NCBI GenBank assembly: GCA_026874595.1
Contig: CM049308.1
Location: forward strand, 77,360,124 to 77,424,123
Direction of reading: 5' to 3'
DNA length: 64,000 nucleotides
Origin: Sipunculus nudus
Lineage: Eukaryota > Annelida > Sipuncula > Golfingiida > Sipunculidae
Shown: piece after piece, positions 12,341 through 24,540 of the stretch
How the letters are laid out: each line of letters begins with the position of its first letter
How positions within the stretch are numbered: the stretch's first letter is position 1
Program-made: the position numbers and the translations under genes
The notes under the pieces: generated by a model
Told to the model about the DNA's origin: nothing
The model's database searches: none
Seen by the model: only the letters and a program-made list of their open reading frames with translations

Positions 12341-13079
12341 ATTTTAAATAACTGATGACGCTAACCTGCTCAGAGAAAGGAGTAATAATGATATCTTATC
12401 ATGAACACTTTTCAATTTCAATTCGCGTATATATATATATGCATTAAATCAATTGAATAAGCTTTAAATATGATTTTTTTTTATTCTGAGGTATGACATA
12501 TCTGTATGTATTAATGGTTGTCATTAATTCACTAAGCCTATATGAACTCTACACACAGCCTGCATGGTGTTTCACGGTTAATATAACTTGCTCTGTCATT
12601 TCGAAGAACTGCGATCCTTGAATTACAAATCCATAAAATACAAGAAACATACATAGGAGAATAATGATACGAATTGGACATATTGGATGAATTGGACATA
12701 TTCAGTAATGACTGTTCACCTTCTGCCGGGACGTATTATTAAGACATATTGACAAATTACAATATCCAATGGGCGGGCACTGTTGCAAACATGGGCGAAT
12801 GATTCAATATCTAAATGGTTCTACATCGTCTTGTCGAACTGTAAAAAGTGGTATGACCCTTTTGTGTGTACAGTTGTTATAACATCTGTATATAACATCT
12901 CTCGCGTTTAGAAAAATTGTAAAGGTTAAACGGCTCTAATACTAGTATATGGACGAATTGTAAAATTTATATGACACTGCCTGGCATGTCATTTAGACAA
13001 ATAATTGAAAATTTAATGGCTCTACCGTCTGGATATATTGTCAAAATGGTCAAAGCTTCATGGCCTTACCATATCGACG

Positions 13080-14690
13080 TATTTGACTAGCCTTGATTTC
13101 CTTGTCATATATGCACGAATCGTACAATCTTAATCAAGTTAATGGCCTAGTCAAATGATCGAAATGTTTGGCCTTATTAGTTTTTGATAAGGACTTAATT
13201 TCTATGTCATATAGAGGAACCGTATAAGTTAATAAAGTTAAAGGTCTTGTCAAATGGACGAAATGTTCGGCCTTAATGATCTTGATATATGGAAGAATTT
13301 ATAGCCTTAATTTCCTTGTCATATGGACGAACCGTATACTGTAAATAAGGTTAATGGCCTTGTCACATGGACGAAATGTTTGGCCTTAATAGCCTTGACA
13401 TATGGAAGAATATTATAGCCTAAAAATCCTTGTTATATTGACGAATTGTATAATCTTAATTAAGTTAATGGCCTTGTTAAATGGACGAATTTTTTGGCCT
13501 TATTGGTTTTTATATGGACGAATTGCATAGCCGTATTTCCTTGTCAAATGGACGAACCGTATAATGTTCAAAAGGTCAATGGCCTTGTCAAATGGACGAA
13601 ATGTTTGGCCTTAATGATCTTGACATATGGACGAATTTCATAGCTCAATTTCCTTGTCATATGGACGAACCGTATAATGTTAATAAGGTTAATGGCCTTG
13701 TCAAATGGACTAAATGTTTGGCCTTAATGGCCTTGACATATGGAATAATTTCACAGCTTTAACTTCCTTGTCATATAGATAAACTGTATAATGTAAATAA
13801 GGTTAATGGCCTTGTCAAATGGAGGAAATGTTTTGCCTTAATGGCCTTGACATATGGAATAATTTCATAGCTTTAATTTCCTTGTCATATGGACGAACCA
13901 TATAATGTTCATAAGGTCAATGGCCTTGTCAAATGGACGAAATGTTTGGCCTTAATTATCTTGACATATGGACGAATTTCATAGCCGTATTTCCTTGTCA
14001 AATGGACGAACAGTATAATGTTCATAAGGTCAATGGCCTTGTCAAATGGACGAAATGTTTGGCTTTAATGATCTTGACATATGGACGAATTTCATAGCCG
14101 TATTTCCTTGTCAAATGGACGAACAGTATAATGTTCATAAGATCAATGGCCTTGTCAAATGGACGAAATGTTTGGCCTTAATGATCTTGACATATGGACG
14201 AATTTCATAGCCTTAATTTCCATGTTATATGGACGAACTATATACTGTAAATAAGGTTAATGGCCTTGTCAAATGTACGAAAGGTTTTGCCTTAAAGGTT
14301 TAGATATGGAGGAATTGCATATCTTAATTTCCTTGCCATATGGACCAATCGTATAATCTTAGGTTTAAGACCTTGTCACGTGGTCGAAATGTTTGGCCTT
14401 AATGGTCTTGACATGTGGACGAATTGCATAGCCTAATTTTCTTTTTTAATATACACGAATTGTATAATCTTAATTTGTTGTAATATGAATTATACAGCCT
14501 CGATGGCCTATCATAGGGACGAATTGTATAGCCCTAATTGCCTCATCACATTAACGAATTGTACAGCCATATAACGGCCTTGTCATATGAACGAAATGTA
14601 TAAGCTTAATATGCATGGCCTTGTCATAATGAACGAATTCCATAGCCTTAATAGTCTAGTCGTATGGACGAATTGTACAGCTTTTTTAAA
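13080..14690. repeat. 113-bp higher-order satellite array
   Basis: Tandem array with copies of GGCCTTGTCAAATGGACGAA starting near 13356, 13470, 13581, 13694, 13808, 13922, 14035, 14148 and 14262, so the period is 111-114 bp. Each unit holds three related sub-repeats, each with a form of CTTGTCATATGGACGAA: one followed by ATGTTTGGCC, one by TTTCATAGCC and one by CCGTATAATG. The ancestral monomer was therefore about 36 bp. Copies are most alike in the centre and decay at both edges; degenerate units reach back to about 12800. Confidence 0.95.
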
Positions 14691-14902
14691 ATCAGTTCAT
14701 AGGCTAAGTACCATTTACCCCTGAATATTAAAGAAGCACACATATCGACATAAATCGTCAAAAGTAACTATCCGTCCATCTGCGTCCAAACGTCCTTCAC
14801 AGTGTCTGCATGGTATAGTGATCCCCGCAGGAACTGCATGGTCCAAATCGCTTTGTGAAAGAAGCACATGCATGGGAGACTCTTTTGACTCACACATATA
14901 TA

Positions 14903-15082
14903 CAGTGAAGCCTCGAAATTACGACCACCAACGGGACCTCTTTGAAGCGGTTACTTTTTCAAGGTGGTTCTCTAACTGAGGTTAGATATAAAGAGCAAAA
15001 TAGAATTGCGACCGTGAAAAAGCTGTCGTTATTTTTTAGGTGAACGCTAAACTGAAGAGCTCGTCAGGCGAGGTTTTACTCT
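14903..15082. mobile_element. pogo/mariner-like MITE, copy 1
   Basis: Left end CAGTGAAGCCTCGAAATTAC and right end, read on the minus strand, GAGTAAAACCTCGCCTGACG form short imperfect inverted repeats with TATA flanks. About 180 bp with no coding capacity. The end sequence resembles pogo/Tigger termini, which duplicate TA. Confidence 0.55.
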
Positions 15083-15319
15083 ATACATATAATTGCAATA
15101 ATATTCGGTCCCAAATTTAAAAAATAATAATATATGTAATCAAATTAAAACATTTTGACCTTTTGTGATTGGCATTCGTCAAAAGTAACTACCCGTCCAT
15201 CTGCGTCCAAACGTCCTTCACAGTGTCTGGTACAGTGATCCCCGCAGGAACTGCATGGTCCAAATCGCTTTGTGAAAGAAGCACCTGCATGGGAGACTCT
15301 TTTGACTCAAACATATATA

Positions 15320-15491
15320 CAGTGAAGCCTCGAAATTACGACCACCAACGGGACCTCGTTAAAGCGGTTACTTTTTCAAGGTGGTTCTCTAACTGAGGTT
15401 AGATATAAAGAGCAAAATAGAATAGTGAAAAAGCTGTCGTTATTTTTTAGGTGAACGCTAAATTGAACTGCTCGTCAGGCGAGGTGTACTC
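15320..15491. mobile_element. pogo/mariner-like MITE, copy 2 (by segmental duplication)
   Basis: Same termini and flanks as the copy at 14903-15082, with small internal deletions. It lies at the equivalent place in the second copy of the ~415-bp duplication, so it was copied with its flanks rather than by transposition. Confidence 0.55.
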
Positions 15492-15587
15492 TATATATAT
15501 AATTGCAATAATATTCGGTCCCAAATTTAAAAAATAATAATATATGTAATCAAATTAAAACATTTTGACCTTTTGTGATTGGCATTC

Positions 15588-16400
15588 CTTTTTTCTGGAT
15601 GATGCTGTAAACTGTGACATTTGTATATCCGTCATTGGCTCACCAATTCTGGATTTCAAAAGGCAAATGAAATCACGTGATTGCTGTGACAGACCTAAAT
15701 TGTTCGGCTTGTTTGCTGATAGAATTGTCCTCATAAATCGAAGTGCTTTGATCACTTTGCATGTCTATAATCGCTTCTTAATAATTCATATATCAAATGA
15801 TTGCTTTATAAACGGCTATAACACTTTATGTATAGTCGGTTGTGAGATGTGTTTAAATATGTACAATCTTAATGATTTTTGTATTACCAATGAGCGAAAG
15901 CGCCCTCTGGCGTGTGAGAATATGCAAGCCACACGCAGATGGGCGGTACTGTGTGAAACATTCAAGCAAGTAATTAGTGGAGAAACATGGGAGTCTCGGC
16001 TGGCTGCTCCCGGGGACTGAAATAACGCGAGACTTGTCGTGCCATCACGTCAGCTGTAGCTGATTGGTCGTTATTTCATCTCGGCATCGTCAAGAGATCA
16101 TATATTATTCATCATTACCAGAATCTTGCCAGCGGTCGTTGTAGCATTCCCCCACCTGACAAATTACACTATTGTACCCGCTAACACGAAACAACTTGTC
16201 AGGTGAATCTCGTTAAGCCAACACTTTCAGACATTAAATACGTATCACATGCTTTTCACGCTCAATATGCAGGTTTATATGCATCACCAGTTTCATGGTA
16301 TATTAGGATGGAGGAAACAAAAAAGTTGGCTCAATATATGCTTTGTGTAATTTTTTTAGATGAAATTGGAAATATAATGATATAATAAATGATATAATAA
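15588..16400. promoter_or_regulatory. candidate cis-regulatory block
   Basis: GC-richer unique sequence, strongest at about 15890-16205, ending in a perfect 10-bp inverted repeat CACCTGACAA (16153-16162) / TTGTCAGGTG (16196-16205). A 151-codon frame is open at 15565-16020 but begins at TTG, spans the end of the tandem duplication and matches nothing I recognise, so I do not call it a gene. Confidence 0.3.
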
Positions 16401-16429
16401 ATGATAATTTTATTATTATACATATATCC

Positions 16430-16500
16430 TAATAATAAAAATTATAATAATAATAATAATTATTATTATTATCATTATTATTATTATTATTATTAATCTA
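16430..16500. repeat. (AAT)n/(ATT)n inverted microsatellite
   Basis: ATAATAATAATAAT runs directly into TATTATTATTATT, so the tract can fold on itself as a hairpin. Confidence 0.85.
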
Positions 16501-16869
16501 ATTATCATTATTATCACTATATTAGTTGCCATATGACATATATTATACATTATATATCAGTATACGATTTGTCATTGAATAACTTGTAGCTTTAATTCTT
16601 AGAAAGAGTTATCATGCGTTGACTACCTTTTATAATTTTTTTTACTTTTTTACGTTTTTCATCAAGATTGGACTCTGATATACAGGAAAGGGTAAATGAA
16701 AATAATGTGTTTCATGTGTGATTTTCAATCGCTACTCAATAATTTTCAATTACAGCATATGGATATATATGATCAATGTTGTATTACCAAGATATCATAA
16801 TCCGTATATAAATTACAAGCCCGTATTTTGAAGGTGGACACCCATAGGTATATACAAGACACAAGGTAT

Positions 16870-17440
16870 ATGGTCTACAAATCAATGAAACCAGGACTAC
16901 CTGATAACGTTTCGGCTTGCGCGGCCTCTCAAGGATGTTTTCTGGTTGCATTCCTCATACTCATTGTCAAAACATTACAATATTACACATGTTCTCGTTG
17001 TTTGACATTGTATAACCTGAATGCTTATCTGGTGTGTTGCTCCCGTTTAAGAAATACTTTATAAAGCTCAGCTTCTGCTAATCCCTGCTGTCTTGTTTTC
17101 CCTGCGTTGGCGCTCTCTAAAGATTAAGACCGCCTTTATTTAGAATAACGCACTCTGCGTGTTTGTGGAACTAAGTACGCTGACCCGGCAAGCACCCGTT
17201 TAGCCCCTTGTTTATGTAATGGCTTTCTGACGTATATTATTGCGCTCTTGTTTATCTCCGGTAGTCGAGAGCCATATTAAGATTACCAGCTTCCCTAATA
17301 CGGCTGATTGGTCGACATTATACATGCCATATACTAACAACAAGCAGCCGGATATAATATCCCATAAGTGGGTATTTGCCTCCTGAAGTCCAAAGAGTAC
17401 ACAATGACCAGTCTTTAAGAACGATAATGTCAGGAAACCA
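16870..17440. promoter_or_regulatory. candidate cis-regulatory block
   Basis: About 570 bp of unique, GC-richer sequence with no simple repeats and no supported frame. It includes CTAATCCCTG (a bicoid/Otx-type TAATCC core, near 17080) and CTAATACGGC. Enhancer role inferred from context. Confidence 0.35.
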
Positions 17441-18169
17441 GCCGTTTCGAATGGAATTATTTAATTTGTACCTAATGTTTGTTTATCGCTGAACTGTAAA
17501 TGGAATTGACTGAGTTCTTACAAATGCGTTTACAGTAGTCTTTCACTCAGTATTTTAAATATTGGACAATAAGTACGTTAAGAGTGATTAATACACGTGT
17601 AAACACCTATTAACTATAAATTCTTTAATACATGTTAAATGTTCCCTGATAATTTTATTGACTATATAATGTAGACGCGTATTTTTATTTCGATACTGCA
17701 TTTACTTAGATTGTTATTATATTCTAAATGATATTTGAGACTGAAAATACATATAAATATTAGAAATAGAAAGTATTATAGTTCGGAAGAGAAACAGAAT
17801 AAGAAATGCTCTTTAAATATAGACATGATTCAATCATCTATATATTTTACAGTCTGTTGTATAGGCAATCCTGTCAAGCTTAAAAAATACTTAATTTGAC
17901 ACTTGCTGTTATCTCGAATCTTTTAAAACGTTTATTACAATTATTAAGCTTGAAATTCGTTATCTTTTGTGGCTTTACGCGTTTATTTTATGCTATAAGC
18001 ACAAAATATGTGAAAATACATGTATGTATACATTATATATGTCACCCGTTGCGTCGCTTAGAAACATCAAAAATACTTTTTTAGGTTGGTGATGAAAATA
18101 AGTTCATGTACATTGATTTCTTGTAATAAGTATCTGATGAAAGAAACAATGTATATATGACACCAAACG

Positions 18170-18710
18170 GCAGACGGCAATGACCATCTGTATAACGCAT
18201 CAGACAGTGTATAACACGCATTATAGACAGCTGCCCAGCCCTGGATCTAAGCCTTTACCTTCAATGATATCCGGCATTATAAATATTTGCAATTAAGGCC
18301 ACCGCATGAGAGAAACAATGATACAGGCTATACAAGGCCAGGCTCCATCCCGCCAACTGCTGGGCAGACGACAGTTTTGGCTTAGCAGACGACAGTTTAG
18401 AAAACGGTTTCTTTGTGGATCTAACTCAGGCGAGGCGTGTCGCTTCTCTGGCAGGCCTGTCACCGCAGGAGTTGACGTGATGGGGTGGGGGGACCCCTAC
18501 CTCACGGGGCATTTCTGTTACTTAAAGGGTCATCCCAGATTGACAAGCCGGCCGCGGAAAGTGACATTGTTACGAGCTCTTTTCTGTACTCTCTCAGCTG
18601 GAGATCTGGCTTGTAAAGTAACAAATAAAGTTTTTGTTTAATCTGGCAGGAACATTGTCACTGCCGCCGAGAGCTGTTCCGTGGAAGTGTTTAATCACCG
18701 ATGAATATTT
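18170..18710. promoter_or_regulatory. candidate cis-regulatory block
   Basis: Unique GC-richer DNA. Contains a short direct repeat, AGCAGACGACAGTTT, around 18365-18400. A 111-codon frame (18306-18641) has no family resemblance and is not called. Confidence 0.3.
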
Positions 18711-18889
18711 AAACGGATGCCATTTCAATGAACGACAAGAACTTGCGAAGTAAATGGTTTGTTTTGTTACGACATGCTGACCTCGGGACTTCTGGGTATG
18801 AAATATTATCTATTTTATATGTATACATTAGCGACTTGCAGATGATGTTGAGCGGAGCAGTGTCCCTGGCACGTGCAAAATTTATTATA

Positions 18890-18892
<3 letters not shown>

Positions 18893-18950
<58 letters not shown>

Positions 18951-18952
18951 CA
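18893..18952. repeat. (CA)n-(TA)n compound microsatellite
   Basis: About 15 CA units followed by about 14 TA units. Confidence 0.95.
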
Positions 18953-19761
18953 AAGAAGTTTTGTGACGCGTGAGGAACTACAATTAATGGCATTAGCTTA
19001 AATGCATGCATATAACATATAATATAAAGTAATTTTAACTTAAATATAGTTACAAAAACATGAGTATATATAAATTATCATTTCAATTGTTTTTTAAATG
19101 GTTTTAACATTTTAAAAATATAATTTTCATAATTTTTTTAAAATTGGAACGTATAATTTAGACCAACAGGCGTATATATAGGGTGATTGAAACCAGTGAT
19201 TTCCAAGTATTCAAGACGAAAATAAAGTGACTAAAGTAATTATACGATCTCATTGTTATTAAAATTGTTTTCATATATACATGACAAAAATAATTAATAA
19301 TACCTCAGAAAACAAGCTTCCATGCTATGGGATATATATATTACAATTAATGTTTAAGGGAACTTTTTATGCATGGCTATATATATGCATTTATATATAT
19401 ATATATAGGTTGTCGATTTTATTTTACTTCATTCAGCATGCAGGCAAACTCATTTTATTGTACAATATGAACTAACATAATATGAAATAGAAACAAATAT
19501 TTATATAAAGGTTATAAAACTTATTTATATGAATAATATTTACGCACAATATTCACGCATGTGTGTTAATTTGTTGATCGACACATTCGACGCGCATTAC
19601 TGAAACAAATATGTATAACAAAAAATACAATAAAAATTCAATATGTCAATACATGATTTCTGCAAACATGTATATGTCAATAAATGACATCACAGGATTA
19701 AGCCTGCATGCAAAAGTTCTACCAGTCAGTTGCAATATTTATTTTGATAAGAGAAAATGCT

Positions 19762-19763
<2 letters not shown>

Positions 19764-19843
<80 letters not shown>
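19764..19843. repeat. (CT)n-(AT)n compound microsatellite
   Basis: About 18 CT units followed by about 21 AT units. Confidence 0.95.
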
Positions 19844-19847
<4 letters not shown>

Positions 19848-19899
19848 AATCATTATACATCTGTGGCTTTACGTATATATCATATCTGATCTTGTAAAG

Positions 19900-20640
19900 T
19901 GAAAGCAACTGTGTCGCCCTTCCCAGGCCGGGGTCGGAGGGACAGCACACTCCCCGGGGCAGCGGACGGGGTGACAGATGGGATGGGAGGGGCGTGCGAT
20001 GGGTTGTTCAAGTCGGAAGGTGTAACCTTCCATTTTGTGATTATTTCATCAGGAAGGTTCGTTAGTGACAAAGGCAGAGAGGGAGCCGACCGGTGTCCTG
20101 TCACCGAGCCCCGCCCGCTCATTTAGCCAGCTAATCCAAACCCAAGCCGTACCCGCTAAACTAATTATTCCTTGTGTTTATCATCCAGTAATGACAGAAA
20201 CTGCTACTAAGGGCTTTGTATCCCCTCCCCCGGACGTGTGTTAATATGATAGGATGAGGAAAATAACTGTCAAATATCTGTCAGATATCACCGACCACCC
20301 GCGCATAATCATATTTAGTTTTCATCCTCCATATGAACAATAGAGATACAGGTTTTGCTTTGCGATAGCGGCTTTAAAGCCAGGAGTTTGCAGATGTTCT
20401 AATGGAGTTATGCTTAGTGTCGGTAATTTTATATCAGGTCACTGGAGCTTCTGAAGGCCCAATATTGCAGTAACCCTCTTAACATAGCCAAGATCAAAGT
20501 CATTTATTACATTATCCTGCACGGTCTAGGTTATGTAAGGTTTCAATTCCAGGACTCTTGAGTACCGAGGTCAGATATTATATGATCCTATGAATATTCA
20601 TAAGAAATCTGGAAAGTGTCCGTCTGCGAGATACCCTAAA
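19900..20640. promoter_or_regulatory. candidate cis-regulatory block
   Basis: GC-richer unique DNA with an AGCTAATCCAAACC motif (TAATCC core, about 20128) and CTAATTATTCC. Frames open on both strands at 19880-20126 are unconvincing. Confidence 0.33.
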
Positions 20641-20975
20641 TGAATATGACTGAAAGAAAATATTTCCAATAACTCTATCGTTAGCATGCACCATTAAGTT
20701 TATATATACTCTTTAGGAAACAAAGACAAGTTTATTCAAAATAAATAAATGGTTAAGCAAGGACACCAGAAATCAATGTGTGTTGAATTGTTATCATTTT
20801 TTTTATCTTGCATTAACTGTAAGCATTTACATGTATATACATATATCAATATAACTTTTCTGTAGTGTATAAATATTGCATCATTTGTATGATACTAGAT
20901 TTATCTGTCTGTCTGGCTTATATTGGCTATCTGTTTGTCTGTCTGCATACATGTCTGTCAGCCTGTCTGCACACA

Positions 20976-20980
<5 letters not shown>

Positions 20981-21034
<54 letters not shown>
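20981..21034. repeat. (CT)n microsatellite preceded by (CTGT)n
   Basis: A CTGT-rich stretch from about 20906 passes into about 26 CT units. Confidence 0.95.
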
Positions 21035-21038
<4 letters not shown>

Positions 21039-21373
21039 ATAGTTTAATCACTCGTAAGAGACAACCCCACACATAAAACATGAACACGATATAAGAAATT
21101 AATCACATATTGTAAAAAAATCGTTACATTATACAAAAACTCCTAAAAATGTTTCTATGACGAACAGTTTAAATATCACAGATAAATGTTATACGGTTTG
21201 GATTACTCGACATACTAGTATATTATATACTGCGTTTCAATCCTCGAGCTCTCCCAGCCTTTTTCTATTTTAACTTCATATTCATTTCCTGGTAATTACA
21301 TTCCAAAAGGAATAGTAGTTTTTTTATGTAACAAAAACATCGAGAATGAATAAAACCATTTAAGCATATCTAG

Positions 21374-21374
<1 letters not shown>

Positions 21375-21431
<57 letters not shown>
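21375..21431. repeat. (TA)n microsatellite
   Basis: Uninterrupted TA for about 45 bp, then TTTATATATATA. Confidence 0.95.
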
Positions 21432-21432
<1 letters not shown>

Positions 21433-21839
21433 CGCAGGCAGCATGTCAATTAAATGGATGCAATCAAGCCTTTTCGGCAGACCAACATCGGTTATTTGAT
21501 CTGCTCCATACATTGCTATTTTAAATTACCTATAACTAGATCGTTTGTATGAGTCAAACATGACAAAATCTGAAAAAGTATATATATGAAATAAATGTAA
21601 ATAATTGTTAAAAGCATGCAGTCTGACGGATACATATATACAAAAATACATGTATAAGCTCATTCATACAAATACAAATTCTTTGACATTTCCAAAGCAT
21701 TTGTTTGTATGTCACAAAAAATGTTCTATACTATACCCCTGTATATAAATAGCTATTAATGTACACAATATATATATATATGTGTGTGTGTGTGTGCGTG
21801 TATGAATACAAGTATATATATTCATGAAAGAGCGTTTCA

Positions 21840-22740
21840 AGGAAGCTAAAAAATGGCAAGGAATCCATCATGGGTTCAAGTCACGTATCACACTGTAACA
21901 TGTAGTTTAACCCAGCATATGAGAAAGGGTATAAAAAAAGCTGATCTGGCCGCTCCCCAGCCGGGGTCAAGCCGAGTAGCAGCGGCTCTATTGACCCCGT
22001 CAAAAGCTACCGGGCCAAATCGAATCTGCGCCATGGAATGTAACCAGATTGGGCGGCGAGTCTTGGAGAAATCCGTCAGGAGGTCTTTAGCGAGTCATTT
22101 CTCGCTCGAGTACAGAAGAGAAACGATCGAACCAGCGACGAGGGGACTCAGCGGAGAATATTAGTGGTCTCAATCACACGGCCATTACCTTACTGCTAAG
22201 AAGTCAGTTAACACCATGGCCACATCGTCTGACAGCAACTGCAAACCAATTACACATTCGACCAGCGAACTGTCTACTTATCTAGTATCCATTCCTAATT
22301 CGGTTTCAGTCCTAAGGCGACTCAAGAATGGCAAAGTGATCCACGGACTTGTGCCCGGGATTATGTCCAAATTTGATTTGGCCTATGGTCTGTGCTGCCA
22401 GGCGATCTTTACCTTTGGGCGCTGTCTTTCTCTTGTCCCGCTATCATGACAAACCAAATTCAATTTTGCTCCATGGAAATGCTGTTTCTACTGAATTGAA
22501 TCCAATTAGCCGTAGAAGACGGAGACAAGCAAACCTCTGGTTTCCTCCGACTATATATACATAAATGATGTTCTGGGTATCTAGGTCACAGGATTTGACC
22601 AGTCCACACCACCACGGGTTAAGAATTTGAAGACACTTGCATCGTGTAAATGCTGTTAGCTCTCCGACCTTCCACAGTCTCTCCAAGCATGCATATGTTT
22701 TGTTCAGAAGCAGTTTCAGCACTTTCTTTGTTTTAGTTTT
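21840..22740. promoter_or_regulatory. candidate cis-regulatory block
   Basis: About 900 bp of GC-richer unique sequence. Frames of 71-103 codons (21853-22164, 22216-22449) look like chance openings in higher-GC DNA; none has recognisable domains or splice context. Confidence 0.3.
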
Positions 22741-23171
22741 GTCGCTCTATGATTCATTATACAGATAGAGTCGGATAATTAAACAGCTATTAACTTTAAT
22801 CGATGTATCATCCAATCCAAACGTGTTATCAATCTATAGCTGTATATATACACCCACATACCCATACTTGTATACTATATATAAACATGTATATAAATAT
22901 ATATATATAAATGTATAATATGTATGGCACGTTGTGTAAGCATACATACACGCATCCTTAGCAATTATATACACATGTACAAAAGCATGCATATAATAAA
23001 TGTGAGGCACTGGAAATCCAAGCTAAAAGTCTATCAGCTTAAAAAAATCTTTAAAGTCTTTGCGTTTATATACAGCTGAACGTTAGAACATGCATGTCAG
23101 TTATTTTAACCTTCGTTAGTGTTACGACCGCAGTGTTTATCTCTATACATGTATATAAATGCTCTCATAAA

Positions 23172-23618
23172 GAAGTCAATATATACACAGGTTGGGGGGG
23201 TGGGTGGGTGGGTGGGGGGATGGCGGTATATATATCCCCATACACACACACTTTTGCGCAAGTAACAAGAAATCTGATCAATCCCCTTCCCCTTGATACT
23301 CAGAAGAGCAATATTTATATATTGGAAATAAAATAATTAAATGATTAGAATTAAAGACTTTGGTTTCATTTCTGATTTTACATGAAAATATTGTATCTAT
23401 ATCTATACCTGGTTTAAAATTAACATATACTGGAAACATAATACCTATTTTTTAAAACCTTATATACTTCATTGTAATGTATTTGAAATGTGTCACAGAG
23501 ACAATAAAAGATATACATATACATATATAGTTATATAAAAAAAAGTGTCACAACTTGGATTACCCTGCGAGCAATCCCCCCCCCCCAACTTTGAAGTTAT
23601 ATATAAATTAACGCCACT
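23172..23618. mobile_element. MITE-like repeat family, copy 1
   Basis: Homologous along its length to 49410-49822. Shared landmarks in order are GTCAATATATACA, a G-rich run, GACTTTGGTT, CTGGTTTAAAATTAAC, TTTGAAATGTGTCA, CTGCGAG, a C-run and AAATTAACGCC. The ends are inverted (GTCAAT... and, read in reverse, GGCGTTAATTT followed by a G-run), as in a terminal-inverted-repeat element. No coding capacity. Confidence 0.65.
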
Positions 23619-24540
23619 GCGCTTTCTGCCTGATAAATGTAAAAAATATGCTTCATAATACACCAATGGTGTTATATTTAGATTTACATTATTACATAAA
23701 AATTCGAAATAAATAATTCAACAACAAAACTATAGGGGAAAACGTTCAGTAGATTCACTCCATTTACAATATCCATGATCCTTAATTTTTCACTAAGGAT
23801 GTTTCCATTAAGGTAAGAGGAGAATGCAAAATGAAAATGATAATGACAACTGACAAAGGATGATAACGAAACCGCATGGTTGCTTCAACAAAACTATTAA
23901 GGCATAAGCTGTGCTTTGTACAGTTTTGGTCTGATGTTTGTATTATTCAGCAACGAAAGCATATAAAAAAATTGTTTTGTCATAAATCGATGTGATATAA
24001 TAAATTAAGCAACGTATGAGAAAGAAAAACCATGGACCGATATAGAGCCTTCTATATGTTGTAATACATATAAAGAATATGAACAGGGCCATGCATGGGA
24101 AAGAAGAAACATTGATGATATCGCTCATGGTCATTGCATGCATGTATAGTGTATATACAACCCATGTTTGTATTTCAATACATATGCTATTTATCACACA
24201 ATGGGTATAATGTAATGGGCAAATAGATACGCACGAGGTATACCTGAAATGCGAAATCGACAGGACAGGAATGTTTTGTTCCGAAAACAAAGCTATTATG
24301 AATAAATGAAGATTTTTACATAAGCGTTCGGGAAAGGGAAGCATGAGTGTTTTAATGATATAGTTAATAATATATTAATTGAATCATGCATGCATGGTCA
24401 ACTTATGAGATCGAGCGTGGGACATGAATAGTTTTTGTTAAACATTTAAACTGAAATAAGCACCGGTATACTTGATATAGAAATGAGTAAATATACATCG
24501 GAGACGTGGGTATATATATATATCCATATACAATTCATCA
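23619..24540. other. AT-rich intergenic DNA
   Basis: No gene supported. A 133-codon minus frame at 23943-24344 is low-complexity, rich in Ile/Tyr/Phe, and matches nothing I recognise. Confidence 0.5.

Larger units (their letters stand above)
14756..15587. repeat. two-copy ~415-bp tandem duplication
   Basis: Copy 1 starts at 14756 and copy 2 at 15177, both with CGTCAAAAGTAACTA. Copy 2 ends at GGCATTC (15581-15587), matching 15171-15177. The copies differ by a few substitutions and small indels. Each contains the same MITE-like insert, so the duplication came after the insertion. Confidence 0.95.

Noticed and set aside
13080-14690. CRISPR-like array of regularly spaced repeats
   Set aside because: The whole unit is repeated with no unique spacers, the copies decay at the edges, and the genome is animal. 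It is a satellite.
15565-16020. 151-codon plus-strand frame
   Set aside because: Begins at TTG, starts inside the tandem duplication and has no recognisable domain.
18306-18641. 111-codon plus-strand frame
   Set aside because: Composition follows a local GC-rich block with an internal short repeat; no domain or splice context.
21853-22449. Two plus-strand frames of 77-103 codons
   Set aside because: No protein family recognised and no sign of exon structure.
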